From Tridacna crocea (lineage: Eukaryota; Mollusca; Bivalvia; Cardiida; Cardiidae), in contig OX031065.1 of the NCBI GenBank assembly GCA_943736015.1, forward strand, positions 29,216,427 through 29,280,426: a stretch of 64,000 bases of DNA, read 5' to 3'. The notes beneath the pieces are model-generated. The model ran no database searches, had not been told where the DNA came from, and saw only the letters and a program-made list of their open reading frames with translations. Positions 25,001 to 31,598 of the stretch are shown here, piece after piece. Within the stretch, counting starts at the first letter, position 1, and each line of letters begins with the position of its first letter. The position numbers were made by a program, and so were the translations under genes.

Positions 25001-25812
25001 GAAACTATTTCCAACAATGTTATCTGCCTTTTCAAAGACAAATCTCATTGAGCCACAATTAATCTATGGTCTGCAATTTTCAATTAGGACAAGTCTTAGA
25101 TTTTTTTTTCAAGTGTACTTGAAAACATGAAGTAGGAGAATTTCTGGTACATAGGTAGTCTAACGCTTTCATGATTTATTGATTTTATGGTGTTAACACC
25201 ATTTTCAACAGCTTTCCAAGGGTGTCTTTAACTCTTTACCACATAATCCCGACTTTTAACGACCCTGAGAAAGAGGCCTTTTGAAAACACTGTGGAAAAA
25301 GGAGAAAATGCTGGTAACCAGCATTTTCTCCTTTTCCCACAGTGTTTTCTACCCTTCCCATACCAAATTTTAAGTTTTCAGTCACCTTTATTTTGTCGTC
25401 TGCAAATGCTTTCAATGTGGACCACTCTAAAATTTCCTTGTGTGGTAAAGAGTTAACCAGTGTGGAAACCAGTACTCCGCACAATATTCTTTCCAGGCCA
25501 CTTGCTGCTTTCCCACATCACAATGGTCAGCAGTGACAGAGGGATGAATCCTGTTGCAATGACCATCCTCGGTCCTTGCAAAGAAATTGGCTTAGCTGTG
25601 GATCATCTCAAGGTCTTGTATGCTACCGACTGGACTTCAGGGGCTCTGCAGAGCGATTTTAAACTCCGTGTAATTTTCATTTCCAGTTAGAACACTATCA
25701 TCCTGTTGACGAGGATCCAGTATCGACTGAAGCCAGGGGATATAACCCTAGAGATATGGAATTTGATGTCCCGGCTCCACCATTGAGTTCATCAGACGCA
25801 CCTGTTTCTTAA
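9932..25812 (+). CDS. SCARB2-like: Scavenger receptor class B (CD36 family), LIMP-2/SCARB2-like, complete, 13 coding exons
   Basis: Thirteen exons with GT-AG borders and matching phases give 520 residues plus a TAA stop; human family members have about 470 to 550. CD36-type proteins are two-pass glycoproteins whose ectodomain binds lipids, lipoproteins or, in LIMP-2, glucocerebrosidase for lysosomal delivery. Seen: a short basic N-tail (MGWSVKKKIL), TM1 at about residues 9-30, the family block PPVPIYLQIYMFNLTN, then GPYTY, EVIWGYTDPLL, SDICR, SFPHF and a second TM at about 445-472. The ectodomain has exactly four cysteines (C277, C319, C325, C336); the 6- and 11-residue spacings of the last three match the two LIMP-2 disulfides. 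Twelve N-glycosylation sequons are visible. The start is the first Met after an in-frame TGA at 9899-9901. The 47-residue cytosolic tail lacks the LIMP-2 dileucine signal but has YHPV. Introns are packed with TTAA-flanked MITEs. Confidence 0.95.
10236..10374. mobile_element. MITE A10, short symmetric derivative
   Basis: 139 bp with TTAAs. Both ends resemble the forward-type end (ACACAATCCCGACTTT; inverse of AACCTGGGATCGTTTGG), so it is an end-duplicated deletion form. Confidence 0.75.
10469..10701 (+). mobile_element. MITE A11, forward, TTTA at both ends
   Basis: Flanks are TTTA on both sides. AGTTAA is inserted in the left TIR (CCCTTTAGTTAACCAAAC). Lies in SCARB intron 1. Confidence 0.88.
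10724..10951 (+). mobile_element. MITE B copy 3, complete
   Basis: TTAACCCTTTACTCCACAGA to TTATGGGGTAAAGGGTTAA. Palindrome centre TTGCTCGTGACGAGCAA. Confidence 0.92.
11043..11200 (+). CDS. SCARB2-like: SCARB exon 2 (residues 41-93)
   Basis: Carries the most conserved family stretch, PPVPIYLQIYMFNLTN, followed by GEKPSLVQHGPYTY. Acceptor TTTTAATTTTAG, donor GTACAG; ends two bases into codon 93. Confidence 0.95.
11264..11490 (-). mobile_element. MITE A12, reverse, complete
   Basis: TTAACACTTTGCCAGACGAC to GTGTGGCAATGGATTAA. Begins 63 bp after SCARB exon 2. Confidence 0.9.
11585..11809 (-). mobile_element. MITE A13, divergent relative
   Basis: Left end TTAACTCTTTACCACCCTAG then unlike A or B; the palindrome AACATTGTGGGAGAAAAGGAG / CTCCTTCTCTCACAATGTT has a paired GA insertion. 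May represent a third family. Confidence 0.7.
11915..12056 (+). CDS. SCARB2-like: SCARB exon 3 (residues 93-140)
   Basis: Acceptor after ATTATATCAG. Reads ERRVKFNITW to ESDIFIVPNPVYW, matching the CD36/LIMP-2 segment that ends in a (M/V)PN motif; two sequons (NIT, NGT). Donor GTAAAA, phase 0. Confidence 0.93.
12100..12290 (+). mobile_element. MITE A remnant, strongly decayed
   Basis: GAAAACATTGCAAGAAAAAAGG with a distant TTTCTCTTTTTCCTAC keeps the palindrome outline only. Confidence 0.5.
12320..12385. repeat. GATCAGAC hairpin repeat
   Basis: AAGATCAGACTGCAGA / TGTGCAGTCTGATCTT form inverted arms of about 15 bp. Confidence 0.6.
12416..12644 (+). mobile_element. MITE A14, forward, complete
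   Basis: 229 bp, near consensus; SCARB intron 3. Confidence 0.94.
12765..12993 (-). mobile_element. MITE A15, reverse, complete
   Basis: Left flank ATAA, right TTAA, the latter shared with A16. Confidence 0.9.
12990..13489. mobile_element. MITE A16, chimeric, split by A17
   Basis: Pieces 12990-13047 and 13269-13489. Left part is a forward half, right part (from about 13311) a reverse half, so the copy joins two orientations. A17 sits in its internal TTAA. Confidence 0.75.
13044..13272 (+). mobile_element. MITE A17, forward, complete, nested in A16
   Basis: 229 bp, close to consensus, TTAA both ends; flanking A16 sequence (CTCTT...AAACATTTTGGG) rejoins across it. Confidence 0.92.
13486..13711 (+). 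mobile_element. MITE A19, forward, complete
   Basis: Shares TTAA 13486-13489 with A16; right flank ATAA. Ends 72 bp before SCARB exon 4. Confidence 0.9.
13784..13984 (+). CDS. SCARB2-like: SCARB exon 4 (residues 141-207)
   Basis: Contains KEVIWGYTDPLL, the family (E)(L/V)(L/I)WGY.D signature. Its N-terminal half (ALFKALRYEDPIIRELI) corresponds to the helical apex that in LIMP-2 binds ligand; that correspondence is by position only. Donor GTAAGT. Oppositely oriented family A copies lie on either side. Confidence 0.95.
14027..14254 (-). mobile_element. MITE A20, reverse, complete
   Basis: Left flank GTAA, right TTAA; starts 42 bp after SCARB exon 4. Confidence 0.9.
14330..14440 (-). mobile_element. 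MITE A fragment
   Basis: GGGTAGAAAACATTGTGCAAA / TTCTCCTTTTCTCGTAATGTT palindrome only. Confidence 0.6.
14475..14704 (-). mobile_element. MITE A21, reverse, complete
   Basis: TTAACTCTTTACCACACACA to TTGTGTGGTATGAATAAA; right TTAA lost. SCARB intron 4. Confidence 0.88.
14915..15006 (+). CDS. SCARB2-like: SCARB exon 5 (residues 208-238)
   Basis: Reads KNDTDDGVYTVYTGATD, equal to the NDG.Y.V.TG segment of the family. Sequons NDT and NGS. Donor GTAAGG. Confidence 0.93.
15080..15234 (+). mobile_element. MITE A right-half fragment
   Basis: TTTCCCACAATGTTTTCCATG, then CAAATGCTTTGAATTTGGACC before the TTAA of A22. Confidence 0.7.
15235..15463 (+). mobile_element. MITE A22, forward, complete
   Basis: 229 bp; ends CCCTTTCGCAAACAACC and GTTTGGGAAAGGG. 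AGCAAGAGTTGAATTGTC marks the subfamily shared with A49 and A50. Confidence 0.93.
15839..15888 (+). CDS. SCARB2-like: SCARB exon 6 (residues 238-255)
   Basis: Only 50 nt. Reads YLNFWSTEWANMVNGS, aligning with the W..(D/H).C.MINGT block; tryptophan stands where CD36, SR-BI and LIMP-2 have cysteine. Donor GTAAGA. Confidence 0.92.
15900..16585. other. SCARB intron 6, no clear feature
   Basis: Possible decayed A palindrome near 15990-16070 (AAAAAGGAGCATGTGC / GATTTCTCCTTTTC); otherwise AT-rich. Confidence 0.4.
16588..16752. repeat. Foldback repeat with about 40 bp arms
   Basis: TGTTTTCATGGAGGTAT (about 16616-16632) pairs with ATACCTCCATGAAAACA (about 16710-16726), extending outward through AAGGAATGAAGAGA / TCTCTTTATTCCTT. 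Confidence 0.75.
16849..16918 (+). CDS. SCARB2-like: SCARB exon 7 (residues 255-278)
   Basis: Reads DGTLGPPYLPKNMDLQTF then ASDICR, with C277 at the conserved SD(I/F)CR position. Donor GTAGGT. Confidence 0.93.
17273..17500 (+). mobile_element. MITE A23, forward, complete
   Basis: TTAACCCACTACCTCATAAT to GTCGTTCAGTAAATCTTAA; SCARB intron 7. Confidence 0.92.
17592..17773 (+). CDS. SCARB2-like: SCARB exon 8 (residues 278-339)
   Basis: Holds three of the four ectodomain cysteines (C319, C325, C336) in NIGFCTPQDHCLGTG and NITQC, very near the LIMP-2 arrangement. Sequons NAT and NIT. Donor GTAAGG. Confidence 0.95.
17830..18490. other. SCARB intron 8, repeat-like but unassigned
   Basis: AGTTATGGCCC(C/T)TTTT occurs twice (about 17947 and 18114), a motif that recurs near 28620; no clear borders. 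Confidence 0.4.
18499..18701 (+). mobile_element. MITE A24, forward, decayed
   Basis: TTTACTCTTTACCACACAAG to GTCATTTTGTGAGAGTTAA; palindrome shortened. Ends 34 bp before SCARB exon 9. Confidence 0.8.
18736..18866 (+). CDS. SCARB2-like: SCARB exon 9 (residues 339-382)
   Basis: Reads SISFPHFYLADPEYL and GLEPNAAEHNVSIDLEP, the family PHF..AD and (H/D).P blocks. The exon sits between two decayed family A copies, 34 bp upstream and about 9 bp downstream. Confidence 0.94.
18876..19150 (+). mobile_element. MITE A25, forward, decayed
   Basis: TTAACCGTTTCCACAAGATC then GAAAACATTGTGAGAAAAGG, an inserted stretch, and a second palindrome part; right end frayed. Starts 9 bp after exon 9. Confidence 0.65.
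19470..19700 (+). mobile_element. MITE A26, forward, ends decayed
   Basis: Palindrome intact apart from few changes (GAAAATATTGTGGGAAAAGG / CCTTTTCCCACTATATTTTC); terminal TTAAs not visible. Confidence 0.78.
19823..19896 (+). CDS. SCARB2-like: SCARB exon 10 (residues 383-407)
   Basis: Reads YTGLVLQVNKRLQINVHM, equal to the TG......R.Q.N segment. Sequon NIS at the end. Donor GTAAGT. Confidence 0.93.
20080..20342 (+). mobile_element. tRNA-derived SINE copy 2, old
   Basis: Box A-like TAGCTCAGTGATT; body GAAAGCAGTCAGTGGATTGG matches the copy at 22602. Box B is degraded. Confidence 0.7.
20395..21480 (+). mobile_element. Repeat D1: tandem-core element with 3' hairpin
   Basis: Head TTATGTCATGGCCC..GTGTCC, then about six diverged units (TCTTCTCTGAAAC, AGGGCTACCAAATTTGGC, GGGTCACAAGTTTTATATGG), ending AGCCAGTGGAGCG and GGGCCATCATGGCCCTCTTGTT. 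Layout resembles non-autonomous Helitron-like (HINE/pearl) elements. Confidence 0.65.
21733..22118 (+). mobile_element. MITE A27, forward, split by another element
   Basis: Left half with palindrome to about 21885; right end (GTCTACATTTTGTCATGTG) resumes near 22087. TTAA both ends. Confidence 0.8.
21889..22035. mobile_element. Element H with TATTCCCCCGC inverted ends, nested in A27
   Basis: Left TTATTCCCCCGC, right GGCGGGGGTATTAA; interior includes a TCTGTCTGTGTGTCCG run. Confidence 0.6.
22154..22205 (+). CDS. SCARB2-like: SCARB exon 11 (residues 407-424)
   Basis: Short exon reading DTVGITPVHYPVFWLNE, equal to the P(V/I)(L/M).(L/F)NE block that precedes TM2. The NES sequon is completed by exon 12. 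Confidence 0.92.
22602..22913 (+). mobile_element. tRNA-derived SINE copy 1
   Basis: Box A TAGCTCAGTCGG at 22611-22622 and box B GGTTTGATCCC at 22655-22665, 44 nt apart from start to start as in tRNAs; unique body; 3' end AAACCATAA followed by ATCA repeats. Best-preserved SINE here. Confidence 0.88.
22985..23180 (+). mobile_element. MITE A28, forward, decayed
   Basis: TTAACCTTTTACCACACAAT with shortened palindrome lacking TAACCA. Confidence 0.7.
23181..23390 (+). mobile_element. MITE A29, forward, strongly decayed
   Basis: ATGCTGGTTGCCAGCAG centre and GTCTGAAATTTTGTCATTTG end survive. Confidence 0.6.
23567..23731 (+). CDS. SCARB2-like: SCARB exon 12 (residues 425-479, second TM)
   Basis: Encodes the last ectodomain helix and the hydrophobic span (EGIIIGLGSLCLISTIIYG) followed by basic RYRMNK. 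Donor GTGAGC, phase 0. Confidence 0.93.
23762..23986 (+). mobile_element. MITE A30, forward, complete
   Basis: TTAACCCATTATGACACAAT to GTTTGGTAAAGATTAA; shares the right TTAA with B4. 30 bp after SCARB exon 12. Confidence 0.85.
23983..24213 (-). mobile_element. MITE B copy 4, complete
   Basis: CCCCATTAAGGTATTTC end to CTGGAGTAAAGAGTTAA; joins A30 at one TTAA, a mixed A-B concatemer. Confidence 0.9.
24290..24440 (-). mobile_element. MITE A fragment, reverse
   Basis: ACCAGATGACAAAATTTTAG and GTAATTGCAGACAACAAG only. Confidence 0.6.
24445..24737 (-). mobile_element. MITE A31, reverse, with internal duplication
   Basis: Right half occurs twice: ACCAGCATTTTCTCCTTTTC to AGGGTCG(T/G)TAAAAGT is repeated at about 24585 and 24650. 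Confidence 0.88.
24734..24931 (+). mobile_element. MITE A32, forward
   Basis: Shares TTAA 24734-24737 with A31; palindrome shortened, right end GTTGTTCGGTAATAAGTTAA. Confidence 0.85.
24947..25113 (+). mobile_element. MITE A33, forward, decayed
   Basis: CACACTGTCCTGATG, CCAACAATGTTATCTGCC and AATTAGGACAAGTCTTAGA trace the family outline. Confidence 0.6.
25173..25665 (-). mobile_element. tRNA-derived SINE copy 4, split by A34
   Basis: On the minus strand, head GTCGGTAGCATACAAGACC and body GGGAAAGCAGCAAGTGG lie at 25457-25665; 3' tail GTTGAAAATGG and ATCAATAAATC at 25173-25227. A34 separates them. Confidence 0.75.
25228..25456 (+). mobile_element. MITE A34, forward, complete, inside a SINE
   Basis: 229 bp, TTAA both ends; arms with paired ACACTGTGG / CCACAGTGT. 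Confidence 0.94.
25687..25812 (+). CDS. SCARB2-like: SCARB exon 13 (residues 480-520, stop)
   Basis: Cytosolic tail LEHYHPVDEDP to SSSDAPVS, ending TAA. Y483-H-P-V fits the YxxPhi adaptor-binding pattern close to the membrane; there is no acidic dileucine. Tail exons are poorly conserved, so the assignment rests on phase, a good acceptor (TTTTCATTTCCAG) and the stop. Confidence 0.85.
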   Translation, partial: LEHYHPVDEDPVSTEARGYNPRDMEFDVPAPPLSSSDAPVS

Positions 25813-25832
25813 CCCATAAAGCCATTGTGTGA

Positions 25833-25885
25833 TCAAGATCAGACTGCACAAAACGTGCAGCCTAAACTTTGATCTACACTAGCAG
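25833..25885. repeat. GATCAGAC hairpin repeat
   Basis: AAGATCAGACTGCACA / CGTGCAGCCTAAACTTTGATC, decayed arms; just 3' of the SCARB stop. Confidence 0.5.
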
Positions 25886-25981
25886 CTTTGCTGTAAGACC
25901 ACAGGCAAAAGCAACCATGAGTTCTTTGGGTCTTGCTCCCAGACTTTAAATGTCTATTTGCTTTATTCAGGGCACAAAGGG

Positions 25982-26204
25982 TTAACTCTTCACCATACAA
26001 TCCGGAGTTTTGATGCCTTTGAAGAAAAAATATCTTGAAAACATTGTGGGAAAAGGAGAAAATGCTGGTAACCAGCATTTTCTCCTTTTCCCGCAATGTT
26101 TTCTACCCTTCCCTAAAACAAATTTCATTTTTTTGAGCAATGTTTATTATGTAGTCTGCAAATGCTTTGGCTTTGGACCATTTCTGTGTTTGGCAAGGAG
26201 TTAA
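25982..26204 (+). mobile_element. MITE A35, forward, first of four-copy array
   Basis: TTAACTCTTCACCATACAAT to TGTTTGGCAAGGAGTTAA. Lies 170 bp past the SCARB stop, probably in its 3' UTR. Confidence 0.9.
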
Positions 26205-26396
26205 CCTCATACCAAAGAATCATGACGTGAGACAATCTTGATGAAGAAGGCTTTTAAAAACATTGTTGATAAAAGGAGAAAATTTTCTCCTTTTCCCACA
26301 ATGTTTTCTGCCTTATCAAGGACTACTTTCATCATTTGAGCCACCTTTTATTGGTCGTCTGCAAAATGTTTTCAGTTTGTACGTGGAAAATCTTAA
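26201..26396 (+). mobile_element. MITE A36, forward, second of array
   Basis: Palindrome centre deleted (GGAGAAAATTTTCTCC). TTAA shared on both sides. Confidence 0.88.
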
Positions 26397-26618
26397 CCCT
26401 GTGCCAAACAATTCCTGGTTTTTACGACCCAGAAGAAGAATCCTTCTGAAAACATTGTGGGGAAAGGAGAAAATGCAGGTAACCAGCATTTTCTGCTTTT
26501 ACCGCATTGTTTTCTACGGTTCCCAAACCAAATTCCATTTTTTAGTGACATTTATTTTTTTGTCTGCAAGTACTTTCAATTTGGACCAGTCTAATTTTGT
26601 CGTTTGGTAAAGACTTAA
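26393..26618 (+). mobile_element. MITE A37, forward, third of array
   Basis: CCCTGTGCCAAACAATTCC start; TTAA shared on both sides. Confidence 0.92.
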
Positions 26619-26849
26619 CCCCATTACCACACAATCCCTACTTTTGACAACCCTGAGAAAGAAGCCTATAGAAAACATTGTGGGAAAAGGAGATCATGCT
26701 GGTAACCAGCATTTTCTCTTTTTCCCACAATGTTTTCTATTCTTCACAAAACAAATTTCAAATTTTCAGTCACTTTTATTTTGGGGTCTGCAAAATTAAT
26801 GCTTTCAATTTGGACCAGTCTAAAATACTGACGTTTGGTAAAGAGTTAA
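26615..26849 (+). mobile_element. MITE A38, forward, fourth of array
   Basis: CCCCATTACCACACAATCC start; ends GTTTGGTAAAGAGTTAA. Confidence 0.93.
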
Positions 26850-26909
26850 AGGAAGCATATCATGATCATTACATTGATATGGATCCATGCAATCCATTCT
26901 GTTTAACAG

Positions 26910-27135
26910 CTGACTGAATCATGTGGTATAATAGAAAGTCCTTTTTGTTTAACAGCTCTTTTGTTTTACACTGAAACATGTGGTATAATAGAAGGTCCTT
27001 TTTGTTTAACAGCTGACTGGATCATGTGGTATAATAGAAAGTCCTTTTTGTTTAACAGCTGACTGAATCATGTGGTATAATAGAAAGTCCTTTTTGTTTA
27101 ATAGCCCTTTTGTTTAACACTGAAACATGTGGTAA
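26910..27135. repeat. Tandem repeat, about 45-60 bp unit
   Basis: ATGTGGTATAATAGAAAGTCC..TTTTTGTTTAACAGC recurs four times with a fifth partial unit; unit length alternates because some units have an added CTTTTGTTTTACACTGAAAC. Confidence 0.88.
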
Positions 27136-27713
27136 ATTGGTCATTTGACATGTTGATTTGTAAAAAGTTTTGGCCCTTGTCAGCCTGGGCAATGGCTCAA
27201 TAGTGTTTGTAGATGTATTAAGCAGTCTTTCACAGATTATGGCTCATCATTATATTAGTCAATTGTGGATTAACTTGAAGCAAGATGTAACTGGTTGTTG
27301 ATTAGTAAAGAATTCATTTTATTATACTTCAAAGGAATTTCTTGTGATCTCATTGGATAATATGCCCGGTACATATATATCATGTATGCTTGCAAAGCCT
27401 ACAAAAGCATTTTGCTTTTTGGGAACCCCGCATACATGACAACACTATCAACACAAAATGGCAGCATTGATAAAGATTAACACCAAGATTATGCACCAAG
27501 CTGCACATTTTAGCATGTATTACCAAGGTTTTAGTGACGTGAGTTCCCAGTTACATCAGCTTTCATTGAATTGGGGCTCTCAGAAGGGAAATTCACCTTT
27601 GTCAATTCAAATTTCTAACCCCCCAAAAAAACCAGGTACTGGTAATATTCGCTTGACAAAGTTTTGAATGGTAAGACTTTGCAGTTGAATAGATTTGTTG
27701 TAAGGTCAGGTGG
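27136..27713. other. No gene seen
   Basis: Small inverted pair CATGTATGCTTGC / GCATACATG at 27383-27438. Open frame 27458-27667 shows no recognisable domain. Confidence 0.4.
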
Positions 27714-27833
27714 CAGGGGACTTTGAAACTTGTTCAAGGCTGTGGTAAATCATGTTGCCACCTCGCCTTCGGCTCAGAGCGACACGATTCACCGCAGCCG
27801 TGAACGAGTTTTCAAGTCCCCTGCCACCTGACC
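27714..27833. repeat. Foldback repeat F, about 60 bp arms
   Basis: GGTCAGGTGGCAGGGGACTT at the left pairs with AAGTCCCCTGCCACCTGACC at the right end; inner arms include TTCACCGCAGCCGTGAACGAG. Unit source of the satellite at 55.9 kb. Confidence 0.85.
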
Positions 27834-27996
27834 GTACAGCTAATAGTGTACTGATTGCCTATAAATTTGACAATTTTAATGTCATTTGCCCCTCATACTA
27901 TTCTTTATCAACTGTATGTCTATAAAAACATTTGAGTCTTATATTGGAAATGGTTTCATAGGCGATCAGAGAGTATTTGGAAATATAGTTCTTTTT

Positions 27997-28246
27997 TTAA
28001 CCTTCTACCACATTATCTCCTGCTTTTACTACCCTGAGGCTGCCTGTGGAAGAAAGCTATCGAAAATGCCCCTGGTAAAAAACTTGAAAACATTACAATA
28101 AAAGAACTGAGATGCTGATAATAAGCATTTCTCTCTTTTCCAACAATGTTTTCTACCATTCGAAGACAAATGGTGTGTTCCATTTATGTCTGTGAATGTT
28201 TTCAATATTGAAAAGTCTAGATTTAATTAAATATCTTGTGACTTAA
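27997..28246 (+). mobile_element. MITE A39, forward, decayed
   Basis: TTAACCTTCTACCACATTAT, internal insertion, palindrome trace, end ATCTTGTGACTTAA. Confidence 0.65.
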
Positions 28247-28636
28247 AGCAGATATTAGTTCTGTGCTTCTGAAAACACTTTGTTATTTTGAAAAGGTTAG
28301 ATTTGTTGTCACTTTGACATGAGAATCAGTTGACTTAGTACAAAGTACTAATACCACTAATCTACGTTGATCTGACTTTAATTTGTATCTATTATGCCAC
28401 TGTTATTATCTTAGATTATTATTGTCTTGCAACCTGGAAGGCAGTTTTTAAAGTCGAGTTTCAACTAGGGTCAAAATGGGAAACAAAATGGTTAAAATTG
28501 TTAATGTCTGGAAGTTCAGAAAACAGCGCATATTTGGAAACTTTTTTGAAGATAAGAATGGACACATGAAATGTGTACTAGATGAGCAAAGGCCAGGTAA
28601 CTCTTGACACATTTTGGACATAGTTATGCCCCTTTT

Positions 28637-28865
28637 TTAACTCTTTACTAATCAACAAAGTTTTGGACTGGACCAAATTCAAGCATCTTAAGACAACAAA
28701 TTAAATCTTGTTCATAATGATGATATCTGATTTTGATAGGGTAGAAAATATTGTGAGAAAAGAAGAAAATGCCAGTTATCAGTAATTTGTACTTTACCCA
28801 CAATGTTTTCTATAAGGTTCTTTCTCAGGGTCATTTAAAGGCAGGATTTTGTGGTAAAGAGTTAA
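28637..28865 (-). mobile_element. MITE A40, reverse, complete
   Basis: 229 bp with TTAAs; sits in a TATGCCCCTTTTTTAA context. Confidence 0.9.
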
Positions 28866-29182
28866 CTAATTATAAGAAGAGAGCTCTTCATGTGAGTTTC
28901 AAAGCTCCAATGAGAGTGCTTTTTATGTGAAATTTTAGAGGTTGCACAATAATGATTGTATAAATGTAGTGTTGTTGCAGTGTATTTTTTAGAAATTATG
29001 TTTATACATGTATATGTGTAATACTCCATTATGTTTTATCCAGTGAAATTATTTTCAAGATATATTAAATTACACAATTAGATATATTAAATTACACAAA
29101 CGTAAAAGTATTTCTTGTTTTTCCATACTTGCATCTTTTATTTTCACGATTAGGACAAGAGGACCTACATGTTAGTATAAAG

Positions 29183-29332
29183 TTAACCCTTTACCACACA
29201 ATACCAACTTTTAACGACCCTGATGAAGAAGGCTTTTAAAAACATTGTAGGAATAGGAAAAAATGCTGCTAATGACTTCCTTCAATGTAGAAAAGTCTAA
29301 AGTACTAGTATTACTGTGTGGTAAAGAATTAG
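29183..29332 (+). mobile_element. MITE A41, forward, internally deleted
   Basis: TTAACCCTTTACCACACAAT to GTGTGGTAAAGAATTAG; right palindrome arm missing. Confidence 0.85.
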
Positions 29333-29424
29333 TGAGAAATAGCTCTTCAAGCAATTTCTTCTTTCACAAAAACCCTTTGATAGGTAGTCCGCAGTAAAGC
29401 CAAAGGAATGTCTGCATGAAGCTT

Positions 29425-29497
29425 AATCCTAAACAATGTTTTCAAAAGGCTTCTTCCCCGGGAGCGCCAAAAGTCAGTATTGTGTGGTAAAGGGTTA
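29425..29497 (-). mobile_element. MITE A42, terminal fragment
   Basis: AACAATGTTTTCAAAAGGC to TTGTGTGGTAAAGGGTTAA. Confidence 0.8.
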
Positions 29498-29740
29498 ACT
29501 GGACAAAATTTTATGGAGCTTCATATTTGTTTATCTTATGCCACAGGCAGTCATTATTTGATTTTATTTAATGAAATGCCATGTCATGGAAAAAGGGAAC
29601 TTAATGTGAAATTTTGTTAAAAATCAATAATGGAAAGGCCACAGTCATGCACATGCAAACCACAACATTTCGTGAAAACTATGTTCCTTTCAAAAAAGGC
29701 TTTGTTTCAGTGTAAGATATTATTTCAATGAAATAACTTG

Positions 29741-29970
29741 TTAACCCATTACCACACAATATCGTCTTTTAATGTACCTGGAAAAGAAGCCTTTTTAAAA
29801 ACATTGTGGGAAAAGGAGAAAATGCTGGTAAATAGCATTTTCGTCTTTTCCCGCAATATTTTCTACCCCATCATAGCACAATTTAACCATTTGAGCCAGA
29901 CTGAATTTGTCATCTGCAAATGCTTTTAATTTGGACAGGGCTAGAATTTTGTCGTCTGGTATAGGTTTAA
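29741..29970 (+). mobile_element. MITE A43, forward, complete
   Basis: TTAACCCATTACCACACAAT to GTCGTCTGGTATAGGTTTAA. Confidence 0.92.
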
Positions 29971-30080
29971 AACATGATGGGATAAAGAGAAAACGGTGTT
30001 TACCCTTTCAAAGTGAAAATCTGTCTTTTAACCCACATTTGTCATTTGCAAAGATTTTTAAATACATCAGTATCAATAGT
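29971..30080 (+). mobile_element. MITE A fragment, decayed
   Basis: ACCCTTTCAAAGTGAAAATC and TTTGTCATTTGCAAAGATTTT recall the forward right half. Confidence 0.45.
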
Positions 30081-30132
30081 TCAAAAAAAAAATTGCAGTT
30101 ATTCATGATGCGCTTGTCTACATACAGAAAGC

Positions 30133-30363
30133 TTAGCCCTTTACCACACAATGCCGACTTTTATCGACCCTGGGAAAGAAGCCTTTTGAAAACATTGTGG
30201 GAAATGAAGAAAATGCTGGTAACCAGCATTTTCTCCTTTTCCCACAATGTTTTCTACCCTATCAAAGGGAGATGGCTCCATTTAAGCCACAATGAAATTG
30301 TCGTCTGCAAATGCTAAATCCATTTGGACCAGTCTGAAATTTTTTCATCTAGTAAAGGGTTAA
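30133..30363 (+). mobile_element. MITE A45, forward, complete
   Basis: Left flank TTAG, right TTAA; palindrome slightly changed (GGGAAATGAAGAAAATG). Confidence 0.92.
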
Positions 30364-30487
30364 TGAAGTAAATCATGCATGAATGATGCTTTCACTGAAA
30401 ACAGTGCAGCAGCAACAGTTATGAATTTGTCTACAAAATTGGTATAGAATAATTAAACCCTTTCTTGGACAACAAAAGTTAGACTGT

Positions 30488-30716
30488 TTAACCCATTACC
30501 ACACAATCCCTTCTTTTGACGACCCTGAGAAAGAAGCCTGAAGAAAACATTGTGGAAAAAGGAGAAAATGCTGGTAAACAGCATATTCTCCTTTTCCTAC
30601 AATGTTTTTTACCCTTCACTAAACAAAATTTGAATTTTCATCCACTTTTATTTTGTCGTCTGCAAGTGCTTTCAGCTTGGACAAGCCCAAAATATTGTCA
30701 TTCGGTAAAGAGTTAC
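30488..30716 (+). mobile_element. MITE A46, forward, complete
   Basis: 229 bp; right flank TTAC. A47 starts one base further on. Confidence 0.92.
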
Positions 30717-30717
30717 C

Positions 30718-30945
30718 GTAACTATTTACCAAATGACAAAGTTTTAGACTTGTCCAAATTTAGAACATTTTCAGACTACAAAATTAATGTGACTCAACAG
30801 TTAAAACTTGTTCTGTGGGGATAGAGAACTTTATGTGAAAAGGAGAAAATGATGGTTACTAGTATTTTCTCCTTTTTTCACAATGTTTTCAATAGGCTTC
30901 TTCCTCAGAGTCATTAAAACCCGGGATTGTTTGGTAAAGAGATAA
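30718..30945 (-). mobile_element. MITE A47, reverse, complete
   Basis: Left GTAA, right ATAA. With A46 it forms a near tail-to-tail pair around TTACCGTAA. Confidence 0.9.
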
Positions 30946-31199
30946 ATTCAAAACGTCTGCAGACCATAACTTCAAATCTGGTACCAATGAGCTTGGCTCT
31001 CTGATATTATAGAAAGCATTGTGGAAAGGAGAAAATGCTGTTTACCAAACAATGTCATATATGTCGTTAAGTATTAGTCTGTTTTCAATTCTCGTAAGTA
31101 AATTCTCGATCAAAAGCTGTCTTGTACACCTTACTGCTTTTATTCTTTTCCATATGGATAAAGGGAAATTATGTTGATGATTCTACTCGACCTTCAGAA

Positions 31200-31335
31200 A
31201 GCATTTTATACAGTAAAAGGTTGCAAGAGAACTCGTTCCCTGGAGAACTCGTACCCCAATCTGAAGGATACGAGTTCTCTGGAGAACCTGTACCCTGGGT
31301 ATGAATTCCCCGGAGAACTCCTACCCTACAGATAT
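31200..31335. repeat. GGAGAACTCGTACC motif cluster
   Basis: GAGAACTCGTTCCC, GGAGAACTCGTACCCC, the inverse ATACGAGTTCTCTGGAG, GGAGAACCTGTACCC and GGAGAACTCCTACCC alternate in both directions. The same motif recurs at 32640-32700 and 36370-36430. Confidence 0.7.
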
Positions 31336-31598
31336 TTTGGGGGATAGATATATACATGTATATATCATTCAGATTTTGGTGAATTGATGATTTTCAGTTT
31401 ATCTTTTATGAAATGAGTAAGTTTTTATAGAATAATCAAGCATTGGTAATTTGAACATTTGTAGTAAAATATCAAGTTTGTAACTGAATGTTTGATAGAT
31501 TTAAATGGAAAGGAAGAAAGATGAAATTATCAGGTAGATCTACATAACCTGGATTCATTGAATTATTGGAAGGTATGTTGTTTTTTTTAGAGCTTTCC

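Noticed and set aside
25460-25690. Open frame just before SCARB exon 13, considered as an additional exon.
   Set aside because: The sequence matches the tRNA-derived SINE body in reverse, and exon 12 joins exon 13 in phase without it.
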